NCBI RefSeq assembly: GCF_965230735.1
Contig: NZ_OZ246016.1
Coordinates: forward strand, 1,302,001-1,366,000
Source: Motiliproteus sp965230735
GTDB lineage: Bacteria; Pseudomonadota; Gammaproteobacteria; Pseudomonadales; Balneatricaceae
Length of the DNA stretch: 64,000 nt
Direction: 5' to 3'
The translations under genes and the position numbers were made by a program. The notes beneath the pieces are model-generated. The model saw nothing but the letters and a program-made list of their open reading frames with translations. It was not told where the DNA came from and did no database searches. Numbering within the stretch: position 1 is the stretch's first letter; every line of letters begins with the position of its first letter. Positions 32,698 to 42,274 of this stretch are shown in pieces.

Positions 32698-34737
32698 TCA
32701 AGCCGTTCCGGGGTTGGATTTGGATTCCGATACTGCGCTGTTCGGCGGCAGTTTGAAGTGGTTGATCAGGTCCTGCTGCTGGTGCGCGATATCGACCAGC
32801 TGTTCGCTGGCATGGGAGACCTGTTCGGCGCCGCTGGCGGTATCGCCGGCATCCTGGTTGATGGTCACCAGCGTTCGACTGACCTCTTCGACCGCCACCT
32901 TCTGCTGGGTGGCGGCTTCGGCGATCTGGGTGCTCATGCGGTGGATCTCGGCGGTGGCCTGATCGATCTGCTGCAACGCATCCCTTGAACTGTCGGCACT
33001 GCTGACACACAGGCGCGACTGCTCGACGCTGTCGCTGATCACATCGCTGACCCGGCGGATGCTGGTCTGCATATTCTCCACCATCTGCTGGATTTCGTGG
33101 GTCGAGTTCTGGGTGCGGCCGGCCAGTTTGCGAACCTCATCGGCGACCACCGCGAATCCACGGCCGTGCTCACCGGCACGGGCGGACTCGATCGCGGCGT
33201 TCAGCGCCAGCAGGTTGGTTTGCTCGGCGATATCCCCGATCGTGTCCAGGATCGAATCGATCTGCTGACCGTAACTGCGTAGCTGGTCGCTGTCCTTGAC
33301 GGCGGACTCGAGCGCCTTGCTCTGCTGTTCGATCCGTTCGTGGGTGTGTTGGACCTGCTCGGTGGCATCGCTGCCCAGCTGGTTGCACTGCTGTACCGCT
33401 ACCAGGGTGCTTTCGGCATGGCTGGCAACTTCGGCAACGGTGGATTCCAGCTCGGCGGCGGCCGAGGAGGTCAGCTCCAGCTGCTGACTCTGGCTGGCCA
33501 TCGAGTCGGTGGTGCTGCGGCTGATCTCGGCGTTGCTCTCAGCCACCCGGTTCAGTTGATCGGCGCCGGCACTGATCTGATTCAGGGTGCTCGAGAGTTG
33601 ATCGACCAGGGTGTTGAGTGCGCGGCCCAGACGACCGAATTCATCATCCTGCTTCTGTGGGAAGCGGACCTGCATATCGCCTTCGGCCAGTTCGGCCAGA
33701 CGGGTCAGGGTCTTGCGCAGCGGTCGGGAGATGGCCCTGACCGATGCCAGACTGGTGACGATGGCCAGCAGGGTCGCGCCGATCAACAGGGCGATGATCA
33801 GCATCTGGCTGACCTGACTGGCCTGGTCGGCTTCGATCTGCAGTGCCTCGGAGCGCTGCTGAGCCAGCAGGCTGAGTTGTTGGGCGGAGTCCTGCGACTG
33901 CTGCAGCAACTGCTCGGTGCGGTGCAGTTGTTGCTCAAGCTGTTGTGCCCCCAGGTAGGCTTGACGGTAGAGCGCAGTCAAACCGTTGTCGGAATAAAGC
34001 TGCTCGTTCAGATCACGGATCAGCACCTTGACTCGTGCGCTGCTGCTATCGACCTGCAGTAGTTCGTCGAACGCGCTTTGCAGCTCGCCCTTGGTATCGT
34101 TGAGCTCTTCTTCCAATGCCGGGAAGTCACCGCTTTGCTGATAGTTGATCAGCTGGCTTTTGTGATCGTTGGTGGCGCGCATCAGGCTGCGGGCTTCGCC
34201 TAAGGCGGCGTTGGGGTTGCTGGCGGCGCGGGAGATATATTGCTGGCCCCAGTTACTGAGGCTGTCGATCTGACGTTGGAAGCGACTCTGCTTTTGCTTC
34301 ACTCGCAGCAGGGCGCTGATCTGCTGTTGATGCTGGGCCATCAGCTCGGCCGCCGCGCTGGCGTATTCAGCCTTGATGCTGGCGGTCTGGCTGCTCAGTT
34401 GCTGCAGTTGGGCATCATCACCGACCAGTTGAAGCAAACGCTCCTGTTGCTGATCGAACAGCACCAGTTGCTGTTCGAACTGTTGCTGCATCTGCTCGCG
34501 CATCTCATTGTCGGCGCCTTGCTCGGCCAGCAGTTTCAGAATTGCGATACCGGCCTGCTGCAGCGAGATTAATTGGCCGGAACTGGCATCGCTGAGCGGA
34601 AGCGAGCGCTCGGTGATCTGGTGCAGACGTTGATTGATATGGCTGCTGCCCCAGAGTCCGCCGCCGCCGACGACCAGAATCGAAATGACCAGCAGGGTGA
34701 AACCCAGGGAGATTTTTTGAGTCACTGAGAACGACAT
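32698..34737 (-). CDS. Methyl-accepting chemotaxis protein
   Basis: A 679-residue transmembrane chemoreceptor. It has membrane helix 1 (ISLGFTLLVISILVVGGGGLW, about 8-28), a long Gln-rich helical sensory domain (30-305), helix 2 (MLIIALLIGATLLAIVTSLASV), a HAMP domain (about 330-385) and a cytoplasmic signalling domain whose hairpin tip reads DIAEQTNLLALNAAIESARAGEHGRGFAVVADEVRKLA. The sensed ligand cannot be read from the sequence. The gene stands alone, between hemB and gdhB. Confidence 0.93.
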   Translation of the reverse strand: MSFSVTQKISLGFTLLVISILVVGGGGLWGSSHINQRLHQITERSLPLSDASSGQLISLQQAGIAILKLLAEQGADNEMREQMQQQFEQQLVLFDQQQERLLQLVGDDAQLQQLSSQTASIKAEYASAAAELMAQHQQQISALLRVKQKQSRFQRQIDSLSNWGQQYISRAASNPNAALGEARSLMRATNDHKSQLINYQQSGDFPALEEELNDTKGELQSAFDELLQVDSSSARVKVLIRDLNEQLYSDNGLTALYRQAYLGAQQLEQQLHRTEQLLQQSQDSAQQLSLLAQQRSEALQIEADQASQVSQMLIIALLIGATLLAIVTSLASVRAISRPLRKTLTRLAELAEGDMQVRFPQKQDDEFGRLGRALNTLVDQLSSTLNQISAGADQLNRVAESNAEISRSTTDSMASQSQQLELTSSAAAELESTVAEVASHAESTLVAVQQCNQLGSDATEQVQHTHERIEQQSKALESAVKDSDQLRSYGQQIDSILDTIGDIAEQTNLLALNAAIESARAGEHGRGFAVVADEVRKLAGRTQNSTHEIQQMVENMQTSIRRVSDVISDSVEQSRLCVSSADSSRDALQQIDQATAEIHRMSTQIAEAATQQKVAVEEVSRTLVTINQDAGDTASGAEQVSHASEQLVDIAHQQQDLINHFKLPPNSAVSESKSNPGTA

Positions 34738-34949
34738 GAGCAGTGCCCCTTAACAGTGGTGTAATGTTGTTATTATCTCGTCCGACGGTAGAAGCTGACC
34801 GGGTAATGTTCAACGAATTTCGCCGAAAAACTGCCTTTGGCTCTATAAAAAGATCGAACTGGCACCAAGAATGAACTCTGATCCGGTAGGCCGACACAGG
34901 TATTTCTCTGCCCGCCCTGATAGCGTAGTCGCTGCACAAGTTCACCGGT

Positions 34950-34977
34950 AAAAAAAACGCCCCGAATGGGGCGTTTT
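34950..34977 (-). terminator. Intrinsic terminator of gdhB
   Basis: On the minus strand: stem AAAACGCCCC / GGGGCGTTTT with loop ATTC, then a T-run, about 20 bases after the gdhB stop. The A and T tracts on both sides could allow some bidirectional use. Confidence 0.85.
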
Positions 34978-34995
34978 GGCAGGGAGATCGAAGGA

Positions 34996-37900
34996 TCAAT
35001 ACAGCAGGCTTAGCTCCCGCACCGCGACCGACAGCATCGACAGGTTGGGCGCATCCTGGCTGTTGACCTCATCGCAGGTGGACTGGAAGTGCCTGAGCAG
35101 GTTCTGATTGCTTTGCTGCCACTGGTTCAAGCGTTCAGCCACGCTCTGATCCTGGTCGGTGCTGTTCAGTAGCTTGGCGACCGTGCCGGCCAGCCCTCGA
35201 TCCAGTTCGTCTTCCAGACTGACGCGGGCTTTGCGTTCCCACAGATCGTTACCCGGCAGGGCTTCGATATGATCGCGCAGCTGCCAAAGTCCCAGCTCTT
35301 TCTCCAGCAGGATGAAGGCTTCGGTGGCCGGTAGTTCACCCTGACCGGACTGATGGGCCAGCATCACGATATCGAGCGGATAGTAGAGCCGTTCGAGCTG
35401 CTTCAAACTGTCGGGAAGACCCGCTTCGTCGACCAGCGCGTCCCTCGGGTTGGCTTGCTGCTGTGTGCTCAACAGTTCCGGCAGTGCCTCAAGAACCTGT
35501 TTCACCCCATCGCGGTAGAGTCCACGCATCCGAGCGATCGACAACGGGGCGCTGTTGTTGCGCAGCAGCCAGAGTGCCGAGCGTTTCAGAACCTGCTGCA
35601 GTTCCAGCATCAGGTCGCTGAACAGGTCGTTGTCGAGTCGCACTTCGGCGTCTTCCAGTTGCTGCCACAGCGTCGGAATATCGAGGATATCCCGGGCCGC
35701 CAGCAAGGCTCGAACCGCATCGAGCGGATCGCAGCGGGTCTCCTCTTCCAGGTAGTGGATGATGGTGGAGCCGAAGCGGTTGCCGATCAGGTTGGTGATA
35801 TGGGTGGCGATCAGCTCACTGCGCAGCGGATGCTGATCGAGCTGTTCCGGGTACTGCTGCTGGATCGGTACCGGGAAATAGCTCGGCAGCTCCTTGGCCA
35901 GGTCTTCGTCTTCGCCGATCTGGCCTTCGATCAACTGATCGAACAGACGCAGTTTGCTGTAGGCCAGCAACACGGCGATCTCCGGTCGGGTCAGGCCGGC
36001 ACCGCTACGGGACAGCTCTTCAAGCTGCTCGTCGGTGGGCAGGAATTCCAACCGACGCCGCAGTCGGCCTTCGCTTTCGAGCATATGGATCAGGCGGCGG
36101 TGATCGTCGATCAGGTCGGCGCTGCGACGACGCACCAGGCTCAGAATCTGACTCTGGTGATAGTTCTGCTGCAGCACCAGCGAGGCTACCTCGTCGGTCA
36201 TGCTGGCCAGCAGTCGATTACGCTGTTTGGCGGTCAGATCCTGGGCGGCGACTTCCTGGTCGAGCAGAATCTTCAGGTTGACCTCGTAGTCAGACGAGTG
36301 AACCCCTCCGGCGTTGTCGATCGCGTCGGTGTTGAGCAGGCCGCCGGCACGGGCGTATTCGACCCGGCCGCGCTGGGTCATCCCCAGGTTACCGCCTTCG
36401 CCGACGATCTTGGTGCGCAGTTCACTGCCGTTGATCCGCAGTGCATCGTTGGCGCGGTCACCGACCATGTCGTTGGTTTCCGCTTCGGATTTGACGTAGG
36501 TGCCGATACCGCCGTTCCAGAGCAGATCGACCGGGGCTTTCAGGATCGCCTGGATCAGCTCGTTGGGCGCCAGCCGCTTGGCGCTGATATCCAGCAGCTT
36601 GCGAATCTCGTCACTGAGGGTGATCGACTTGGCGGCGCGGGAGAAGACACCACCGCCGCTGCTGATCAGCTCGGCATTGTAGTCCTCCCAGCTGGAGCGG
36701 GGCAGGTCGAACAGGCGCTTGCGTTCATCCCAGGAGGTTGCCGGATCCGGATCGGGATCGATAAAGATGTGCAGGTGGTTGAAGGCAGCCACCAGTTTGG
36801 TCTGCTTCGACAGCAGCATACCGTTGCCGAACACATCGCCGCCCATATCACCGATACCGACAGCGCTAAACGGTTGGGTCTGACAGTCGATGCCGCGCTC
36901 CAGGAACAGGCGCTTGACCGACTCCCAGGCGCCGCGGGCGGTGATGCCCATCTTCTTATGGTCGTAACCGTTGGCGCCGCCGGAGGCGAAGGCGTCACCG
37001 AGCCAGAAGCCGTACTCGACCGAGATCCGGTTGGCGATGTCGGAGAAGGTTGCGGTGCCCTTGTCGGCGGCGACCACCAGGTAGGGGTCATCGTCGTCGT
37101 AGCGAACCACGTTCTCCGGCGGGATGATCTTGCCGCCCTGGCGGTTGTCAGCCAGATCGAGCAGGGCGCGGATAAAGGTTTCGTAGCAACGGATCCCTTC
37201 CTCCATCATCGCCTCGCGGGAGTGGGTCGGCAGCTGCTTGGGCACAAAGCCGCCCTTGGCGCCGACCGGCACGATCACGGCGTTCTTGACCATCTGGGCC
37301 TTGACCAGGCCCAGCACCTCGGTGCGGAAATCCTCGCGCCGATCCGACCAGCGCAGACCGCCTCGGGCGACCTTGCCGCCGCGCAGGTGGACCCCTTCAA
37401 CCCAGGGGGCGTAGATAAAGGTTTCATATTTGGGCCGCGGTTGCGGGGCGGCCGGGATCGAATCGGTGTCCAGTTTGAAGGAGGCGTAACCCTTCGGGGT
37501 CAGACCATCGGCTTCGACCTGGTAGAAGTTGGTCCGCAGCATCGCCTGAATCACGCTCAGGTAGTGGCGCAGAATCCGGTCCTGGTCGAGGTTTTCCACC
37601 GCTTCCAGGGCCTCGTCGATCGACTCGATCAGCATCTTGCTGCGGTCGTCGCGATCGTGGCGCATATCGGGGTCGAAACGGGTTTCGAACAGTTTGACCA
37701 GGTTGCGGGCCACATGGGGGTTGTGACTGAGGGTCTCCTCCATGTACTTCTGCGAGAACGGGATCGCCAGCTGCAGCAGGTATTTGCAGATCGCCCGCAG
37801 CACCATCACCTGGCGCCAGCTCAGCCCGGCGGCGATCACCAGCTCGTTGAAACCGTCGTCCTCGATCTGGTTGTAGTAGCTGCGGGTGAAGGTCTCCTGG

Positions 37901-39786
37901 AACTGCTGTTTCAGGTGGCTGTCTTCCGGGTCGAAGCTGCCGGCCACCGACAGGCGGAAGTCGAGAATCCAGAATTCATCCTCGTTGCTGCAGTTGATGC
38001 TGTAGGGGCGGGCGTTGAGGACCCGGACTCCCATGTGCTCCAGAATCGGCAGCACATCGGACAGGGCCAGGCTGTCACCGGCGCCGAGGACCTTGAAGTG
38101 GAGGCTGTCGAACTCCTCCAGCGGGCGGTACAGGTAAGTCGACAGTTCGCCCGGCTTCAGCTCGGCCAAGCGCTGCAGGTCGGTGACGGTACGGCGTGGG
38201 CTGAAGTCGTCGCGGTAGGCCACCGGCATGGCGTTGGCGAACAGTCGCAGTAGCCGGTTGGCTTCGGCTTCGCCGGCTTTTTCCGACAGTGCGGCGTGGA
38301 GCTGGTCCTGCCAGGAGGCCATCGCCTCGTTCATCCGGGCCTCGAGGGCTTCGATATCGACCGCCTTCTCGTGGGCGTTGTGACAGTGCACGGTGAACTG
38401 GATCTGGGCCAGTGCATGGTCGCTCAGGCGTACGGTGAATTCGCTGGCGTGGCCGTCGAAGGCTTCCAGCAGAATCTGGCGCATCTTCTGGCGCAGTTCG
38501 GTGTCGTAATGATCCCGCGGTACCAGAACCTGGGCGGTGATGTAGCGATCGTAGGTGTCGGGCCGCAGGAATAGCCGCAGTTGGCGACGCTCTTCGCACT
38601 CCAGCATCCCCAACAGGATCTGTTCCAACTGATCGTATTCGGCCTGCAGCATCTCGTCACGGGGGAAGGTGGTGACCAGGTGGCGCAGGTTCTTTCCGCT
38701 ATGGCTGTTGGGGGTCAGATGGGCCCGCTCAAACAGCTTGGAGACCTTGCGGCGCAGCAGCGGTACCTGTTCCAACGGCACGCTGTAGGCGGTGGACGAG
38801 TAGAGACCGTAGAAGCGCCATTCGCCCAGTACCTTGCCGTCGGCGTCGATCTTCTTGACCCCGATTCGATCCAGGTAGGCCGGACGCTGGACCGTGGAGC
38901 GGCTGGTGGATTTGGTCAGCACCAGCAGGTCGGGCTTGAGGGCCAACTGTCCGAGATAACCGTCGAGTTGGATCTGCTGCTGATCCTCGGGCACGTCCCG
39001 AAACAGGCCCAGGCCGCTGTCCTGTTGGTAGCGTAGGGTCTGGCTCTGTTTGCCCTGTTCGAGTTCGTAATAGCGGTAACCGAGAAAGACGAAATGATCG
39101 TCCAGCAGCCAGTTCAGAAACGCCAGCGACTCCTCGGCTTCATCGCTGTCGGGGTGGCGTGCGTCGGTGCGGCTCCAGTCGATCGCCTGGCGCAGGGTGT
39201 CGCACATCTGGGGCCAGTCCTCGACCGCCTGACGAACCTGTTGAATCACCTGTTCGACCGTTTCGATCACCTGACGGCGGGTGTCTTCGTCCGGCTGGTG
39301 ATCGATCTCGATCCGCATCAGTGCTTCGGCTTGCGATTTGTCGCTGCTCTGGTTCAGCTCCAGCAGCTTCTTCAGTTTGCCCTGCTTGTCACGCTCGACC
39401 TGGATCACCGGGTGGGTGATCTGGTGAATGGTGATACCGGCGTTATCCAGCGCCAGCGAAATACTGGCGACCAGGAACGGCATGTCATCGGAGAGGACTT
39501 CGAGAATACTGTGGGTGCTGTGCCAGCGGTGATCTTCCGGGGTCGGGTTGTAGAGCCGAACCAGTGCCTGTCCCTTGCGTCTTTGCTGGAGAAGATCCCA
39601 CAGACACAGAATCGCGCCGTAGAGATCTTCGGTGGCGAGTCGGGCGATCTCCCGGGATACGCTGCAGCTGTAGTACTGGCTGGCCAGCTGCTGGGCGTCC
39701 AGGACGCGGTTTTTGGGCAAGCGTTTAGCCAGTAATTCCTGGACGTTGACGATTTCAGGGTGTTTGGCTTTTACCGATCTGTTCAT
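34996..39786 (-). CDS. gdhB: NAD-specific glutamate dehydrogenase, large (about 1,600-residue) type
   Basis: A very large catabolic glutamate dehydrogenase (1,596 residues from the ATG at 39786) of the kind known from Pseudomonas and Streptomyces. It converts glutamate to 2-oxoglutarate and ammonia. The N-terminal third holds ACT-like regulatory regions. The catalytic core follows: the substrate-binding KVARGGLRWSDRREDFRTEVLGLVKAQMVKNAVIVPVGAKGGFV region, then GIGDMGGDVFGNGMLLS and VGEGGNLGMTQ of the nucleotide domain. The C-terminal part is helical. A TTG 54 bases upstream is a weaker start. A terminator-like hairpin lies in the leader (see 39833-39862). Confidence 0.95.
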   Translation of the reverse strand: MNRSVKAKHPEIVNVQELLAKRLPKNRVLDAQQLASQYYSCSVSREIARLATEDLYGAILCLWDLLQQRRKGQALVRLYNPTPEDHRWHSTHSILEVLSDDMPFLVASISLALDNAGITIHQITHPVIQVERDKQGKLKKLLELNQSSDKSQAEALMRIEIDHQPDEDTRRQVIETVEQVIQQVRQAVEDWPQMCDTLRQAIDWSRTDARHPDSDEAEESLAFLNWLLDDHFVFLGYRYYELEQGKQSQTLRYQQDSGLGLFRDVPEDQQQIQLDGYLGQLALKPDLLVLTKSTSRSTVQRPAYLDRIGVKKIDADGKVLGEWRFYGLYSSTAYSVPLEQVPLLRRKVSKLFERAHLTPNSHSGKNLRHLVTTFPRDEMLQAEYDQLEQILLGMLECEERRQLRLFLRPDTYDRYITAQVLVPRDHYDTELRQKMRQILLEAFDGHASEFTVRLSDHALAQIQFTVHCHNAHEKAVDIEALEARMNEAMASWQDQLHAALSEKAGEAEANRLLRLFANAMPVAYRDDFSPRRTVTDLQRLAELKPGELSTYLYRPLEEFDSLHFKVLGAGDSLALSDVLPILEHMGVRVLNARPYSINCSNEDEFWILDFRLSVAGSFDPEDSHLKQQFQETFTRSYYNQIEDDGFNELVIAAGLSWRQVMVLRAICKYLLQLAIPFSQKYMEETLSHNPHVARNLVKLFETRFDPDMRHDRDDRSKMLIESIDEALEAVENLDQDRILRHYLSVIQAMLRTNFYQVEADGLTPKGYASFKLDTDSIPAAPQPRPKYETFIYAPWVEGVHLRGGKVARGGLRWSDRREDFRTEVLGLVKAQMVKNAVIVPVGAKGGFVPKQLPTHSREAMMEEGIRCYETFIRALLDLADNRQGGKIIPPENVVRYDDDDPYLVVAADKGTATFSDIANRISVEYGFWLGDAFASGGANGYDHKKMGITARGAWESVKRLFLERGIDCQTQPFSAVGIGDMGGDVFGNGMLLSKQTKLVAAFNHLHIFIDPDPDPATSWDERKRLFDLPRSSWEDYNAELISSGGGVFSRAAKSITLSDEIRKLLDISAKRLAPNELIQAILKAPVDLLWNGGIGTYVKSEAETNDMVGDRANDALRINGSELRTKIVGEGGNLGMTQRGRVEYARAGGLLNTDAIDNAGGVHSSDYEVNLKILLDQEVAAQDLTAKQRNRLLASMTDEVASLVLQQNYHQSQILSLVRRRSADLIDDHRRLIHMLESEGRLRRRLEFLPTDEQLEELSRSGAGLTRPEIAVLLAYSKLRLFDQLIEGQIGEDEDLAKELPSYFPVPIQQQYPEQLDQHPLRSELIATHITNLIGNRFGSTIIHYLEEETRCDPLDAVRALLAARDILDIPTLWQQLEDAEVRLDNDLFSDLMLELQQVLKRSALWLLRNNSAPLSIARMRGLYRDGVKQVLEALPELLSTQQQANPRDALVDEAGLPDSLKQLERLYYPLDIVMLAHQSGQGELPATEAFILLEKELGLWQLRDHIEALPGNDLWERKARVSLEDELDRGLAGTVAKLLNSTDQDQSVAERLNQWQQSNQNLLRHFQSTCDEVNSQDAPNLSMLSVAVRELSLLY

Positions 39787-39832
39787 GGTTGCAAGGGCCG
39801 TGTTGTTGTTATCAGCGTTATCGGGGTTATTG

Positions 39833-39862
39833 AAAAACAAAACACCGGGGGAACCGGTGTTT
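39833..39862 (-). terminator. Terminator-like hairpin in the leader of gdhB
   Basis: On the minus strand a perfect 9-pair stem AAACACCGG / CCGGTGTTT with a five-base loop is followed by TGTTTTTC, only 47 bases upstream of the gdhB ATG. No minus-strand gene ends close by (hemL has its own terminator). It may act as an attenuator, or simply insulate gdhB if its promoter is nearer. Confidence 0.55.
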
Positions 39863-40180
39863 GAACTTTAGTACAACTATTTGATTTGAAAGTGTATCAC
39901 CTGACTATTTTTGGCCAACCGAAAGCCTGCCGATCATGGCTGTGAATATTTCACGATGCCCTGAGAGGGTTCTCGGCTTGTTGCGCAGATGCAGCAAAGG
40001 TTGGTGGACGGATCGTTGATCGAAAAGACTAAATTGGTGTCGCTTGGGTGAAAAAAATACTGCGCAAATAGGTAGGGCTGGTGGAATGTGCAGTAAATGC
40101 CGGGAAAGCTGGCGGGAATCGCTTGTTGCGTCGCAACGTGAGGTTGATTCATGTAGCGGTACTGAGGCGTCAGAAAAGCA
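39863..40180. other. Intergenic region between gdhB and hemL
   Basis: About 320 bases, AT-richer than its surroundings and without a convincing gene. A 91-codon plus-strand ORF and a 72-codon minus-strand ORF have no recognisable features. The gdhB promoter probably lies here, but no clear -35/-10 pair is visible. Confidence 0.5.
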
Positions 40181-40216
40181 AAAAAAACCGGGTAGGGAGA
40201 GGCCCCTTACCCGGTT
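40181..40216 (-). terminator. Intrinsic terminator of hemL
   Basis: On the minus strand: stem AACCGGGTA / TACCCGGTT followed by seven T, about 30 bases after the hemL stop. Confidence 0.85.
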
Positions 40217-40247
40217 GATTCGGCGCTTAACCGCGCAGCGTTCTGGC

Positions 40248-41528
40248 TCAGATCGAGTTCATGATCTTCTCGGCCGCATCCAGAGTCGCCTGGATATCTT
40301 CGTCGCTGTGGGCGGCTGACATAAAGCCGGCTTCGTAGCTGGCCGGGGCCAGGTAGACGCCTTCGTCGAGCATGCCGTGGAAGAAGTGGTTGAAGTGCTC
40401 GGCGTTGCAATTGATCGCCTGCTGGAAGTTGACCACCTTCTCGACATCGGTGAAGAAGGCGCCGAACATGCTGCCGACATGGTTGGTGGTGAACGGAATA
40501 CCGGCTTTCTCGGCGCGCTGACGCAGGCCTTGGACCAGGGTTTCGGTCTTCTCGAACAGCGGCTCGTAGAAGCCGGGCTGAGTGATCTGTTCCATCTGCG
40601 CCAGACCCGCCGCCATCGCAATCGGGTTACCGGACAGGGTGCCGGCCTGGTAGACCGGGCCCAGCGGAGCAATCTGCTCCATCACGTCGCGACGACCGCC
40701 GAAGGCACCGACCGGCATACCACCGCCGATGACCTTGCCCAGTGTGGTCAGGTCGGCCTTAACGCCGTAATGGCCCTGGGCACCTTGCGGGCCGAGGCGG
40801 AATCCGGTCATGACCTCGTCGATGATCAGCAACGCGCCGTACTGGTCACACTGCTCACGCAGGGTCTCTAGGAAGCCGGGGATCGGCGGTACGCAGTTCA
40901 TGTTGCCGGCCACCGGCTCGACGATGATACAGGCAACCTGCTCACCGATTTCGCTGAAGGCCTGACGAACCCCTTCGATGTCGTTGTAGGTCAGGGTCAC
41001 GGTGTGCTGGGCCAGACCTTCGGGAACACCCGGCGAGCTGGGCACGCCCAGGGTCAGAGCACCGGAACCGGCCTTGACCAGCAGCGAGTCGGAGTGGCCG
41101 TGGTAGCAGCCTTCAAACTTGATGATCTTGTCGCGACCGGTGAAACCACGGGCCAGGCGGATCGCGCTCATGGTCGCTTCGGTGCCGGAGTTGACCATCC
41201 GCACCAGGTCGACATTGGGCAGCATGTCGCAGATCTTGGCGGCCAGTGTGGTTTCGATCTCGGTGGGGGTGCCGAAGCTCAGCCCCTTCTGCATCTTGTC
41301 CATCACCGCCTTGGTGATCGTGGGGTGGGCGTGACCCAGAATCATCGGGCCCCAGGACAGGACGTAGTCGATATAGCGCTTACCATCGGCATCGTACAGG
41401 TAGGCGCCCTCGGCGCGATCGACAAACACCGGGGTACCGCCCACGGCCTTAAAGGCACGAACCGGGGAGTTAACCCCACCAGGGATGTACTGTTTGGCTT
41501 GTTCGAACAGCGTGTCAGATCGGGACAT
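40248..41528 (-). CDS. hemL: Glutamate-1-semialdehyde 2,1-aminomutase
   Basis: A 426-residue PLP enzyme that forms 5-aminolevulinate in the C5 haem pathway. It starts MSRSDTLFEQAKQYIPGGVNSPVRAF. The cofactor Lys lies in TTLGKVIGGGMPVGAFGGR, and the other family motifs MVNSGTEATMSAIRLAR, IIDEVMTGFR and AGTLSGNPIAM are intact. It is downstream of thiE with a 119-base gap, as in pseudomonads, where the two are neighbours. Confidence 0.96.
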   Translation of the reverse strand: MSRSDTLFEQAKQYIPGGVNSPVRAFKAVGGTPVFVDRAEGAYLYDADGKRYIDYVLSWGPMILGHAHPTITKAVMDKMQKGLSFGTPTEIETTLAAKICDMLPNVDLVRMVNSGTEATMSAIRLARGFTGRDKIIKFEGCYHGHSDSLLVKAGSGALTLGVPSSPGVPEGLAQHTVTLTYNDIEGVRQAFSEIGEQVACIIVEPVAGNMNCVPPIPGFLETLREQCDQYGALLIIDEVMTGFRLGPQGAQGHYGVKADLTTLGKVIGGGMPVGAFGGRRDVMEQIAPLGPVYQAGTLSGNPIAMAAGLAQMEQITQPGFYEPLFEKTETLVQGLRQRAEKAGIPFTTNHVGSMFGAFFTDVEKVVNFQQAINCNAEHFNHFFHGMLDEGVYLAPASYEAGFMSAAHSDEDIQATLDAAEKIMNSI

Positions 41529-41647
41529 GAAGATACTCCAGTAAAAAGTCGTAACAGCGTATACGTTGGTTCTGTGTTCGGATGGTCGCCTATGAAATCA
41601 TGCCTGAATCAGGCACAACATGATCTATGTTAGGCATTGCCGGTTGC

Positions 41648-42274
41648 TTAAGGGCTTTTGGCGTCGAAGCAGGCGTTCAGGCACTGGGCACTGGCCTGTA
41701 CATCGGCATGGCCAAACAGATCTCCAATCACGGCGATCATATCGGCGCCCTGTTCAATCAGTTGGCCCGCATTATCCCTGTTGATGCCGCCGATCGCCAC
41801 TATCGGCACCGACAGTTGTTGTTTTGCCTCGGCCAGCAGCTTCATCGGCGCCGGACGGGCGTCGGGCTTGGTCGCCGAAACGAAAAAAGCACCGAAGGCC
41901 ACATAGTCGGCTCCGCCCTGTTGGGCCTGTTGTGCCAGCTCCAGCGAGTCGTGGCAGGTGATGCCGATAATGGCGTCGCTCCCCAGGTGTTGGCGGGCCT
42001 GTTCGAGGCTGCCGTCGGTCTGTCCCAGATGAACGCCGTCGGCGCCACTGTCCAGTGCCAGTTGGACATCGTCATTGATCAACAACGGACGCTGGTAGCG
42101 CCGGCACAGCTGCGCCAGCGCTTTGGCCTGGCGCAGGCGTTGATCGGCTTGGTCGGATTTATCCCGGTATTGGACGATCGCCGCGCCGCCGCGCAATGCC
42201 TGCTCGACCTGATCGAGCAGGGTGGCGTCCGGTGTCAATGTCGCGTCGGTGATGGCGTAGAGACCCTGTAGCAT
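41648..42274 (-). CDS. thiE: Thiamine-phosphate synthase
   Basis: A 208-residue TIM-barrel enzyme that joins the thiazole and pyrimidine parts of thiamine. Motifs are IVQYRDKSD (pyrophosphate binding), LLINDDVQLALDSGADGVHLGQTD, IGITCHDSLELA, YVAFGAFFVSATKPDA and IVAIGGINRDNAGQL. Its ATG overlaps the stop of the ClC gene by one base (TAATG), so the two are translationally coupled, an unusual partner for thiE. thiD is not in the window. Confidence 0.93.
   Translation of the reverse strand: MLQGLYAITDATLTPDATLLDQVEQALRGGAAIVQYRDKSDQADQRLRQAKALAQLCRRYQRPLLINDDVQLALDSGADGVHLGQTDGSLEQARQHLGSDAIIGITCHDSLELAQQAQQGGADYVAFGAFFVSATKPDARPAPMKLLAEAKQQLSVPIVAIGGINRDNAGQLIEQGADMIAVIGDLFGHADVQASAQCLNACFDAKSP

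Noticed and set aside
35353..38253. A 966-codon plus-strand ORF antisense to gdhB
   Set aside because: It is a shadow of GC-rich codons of gdhB in the opposite frame. It is rich in Gln, Val, Gly and His without any family motif, while the minus-strand frame is clearly glutamate dehydrogenase.
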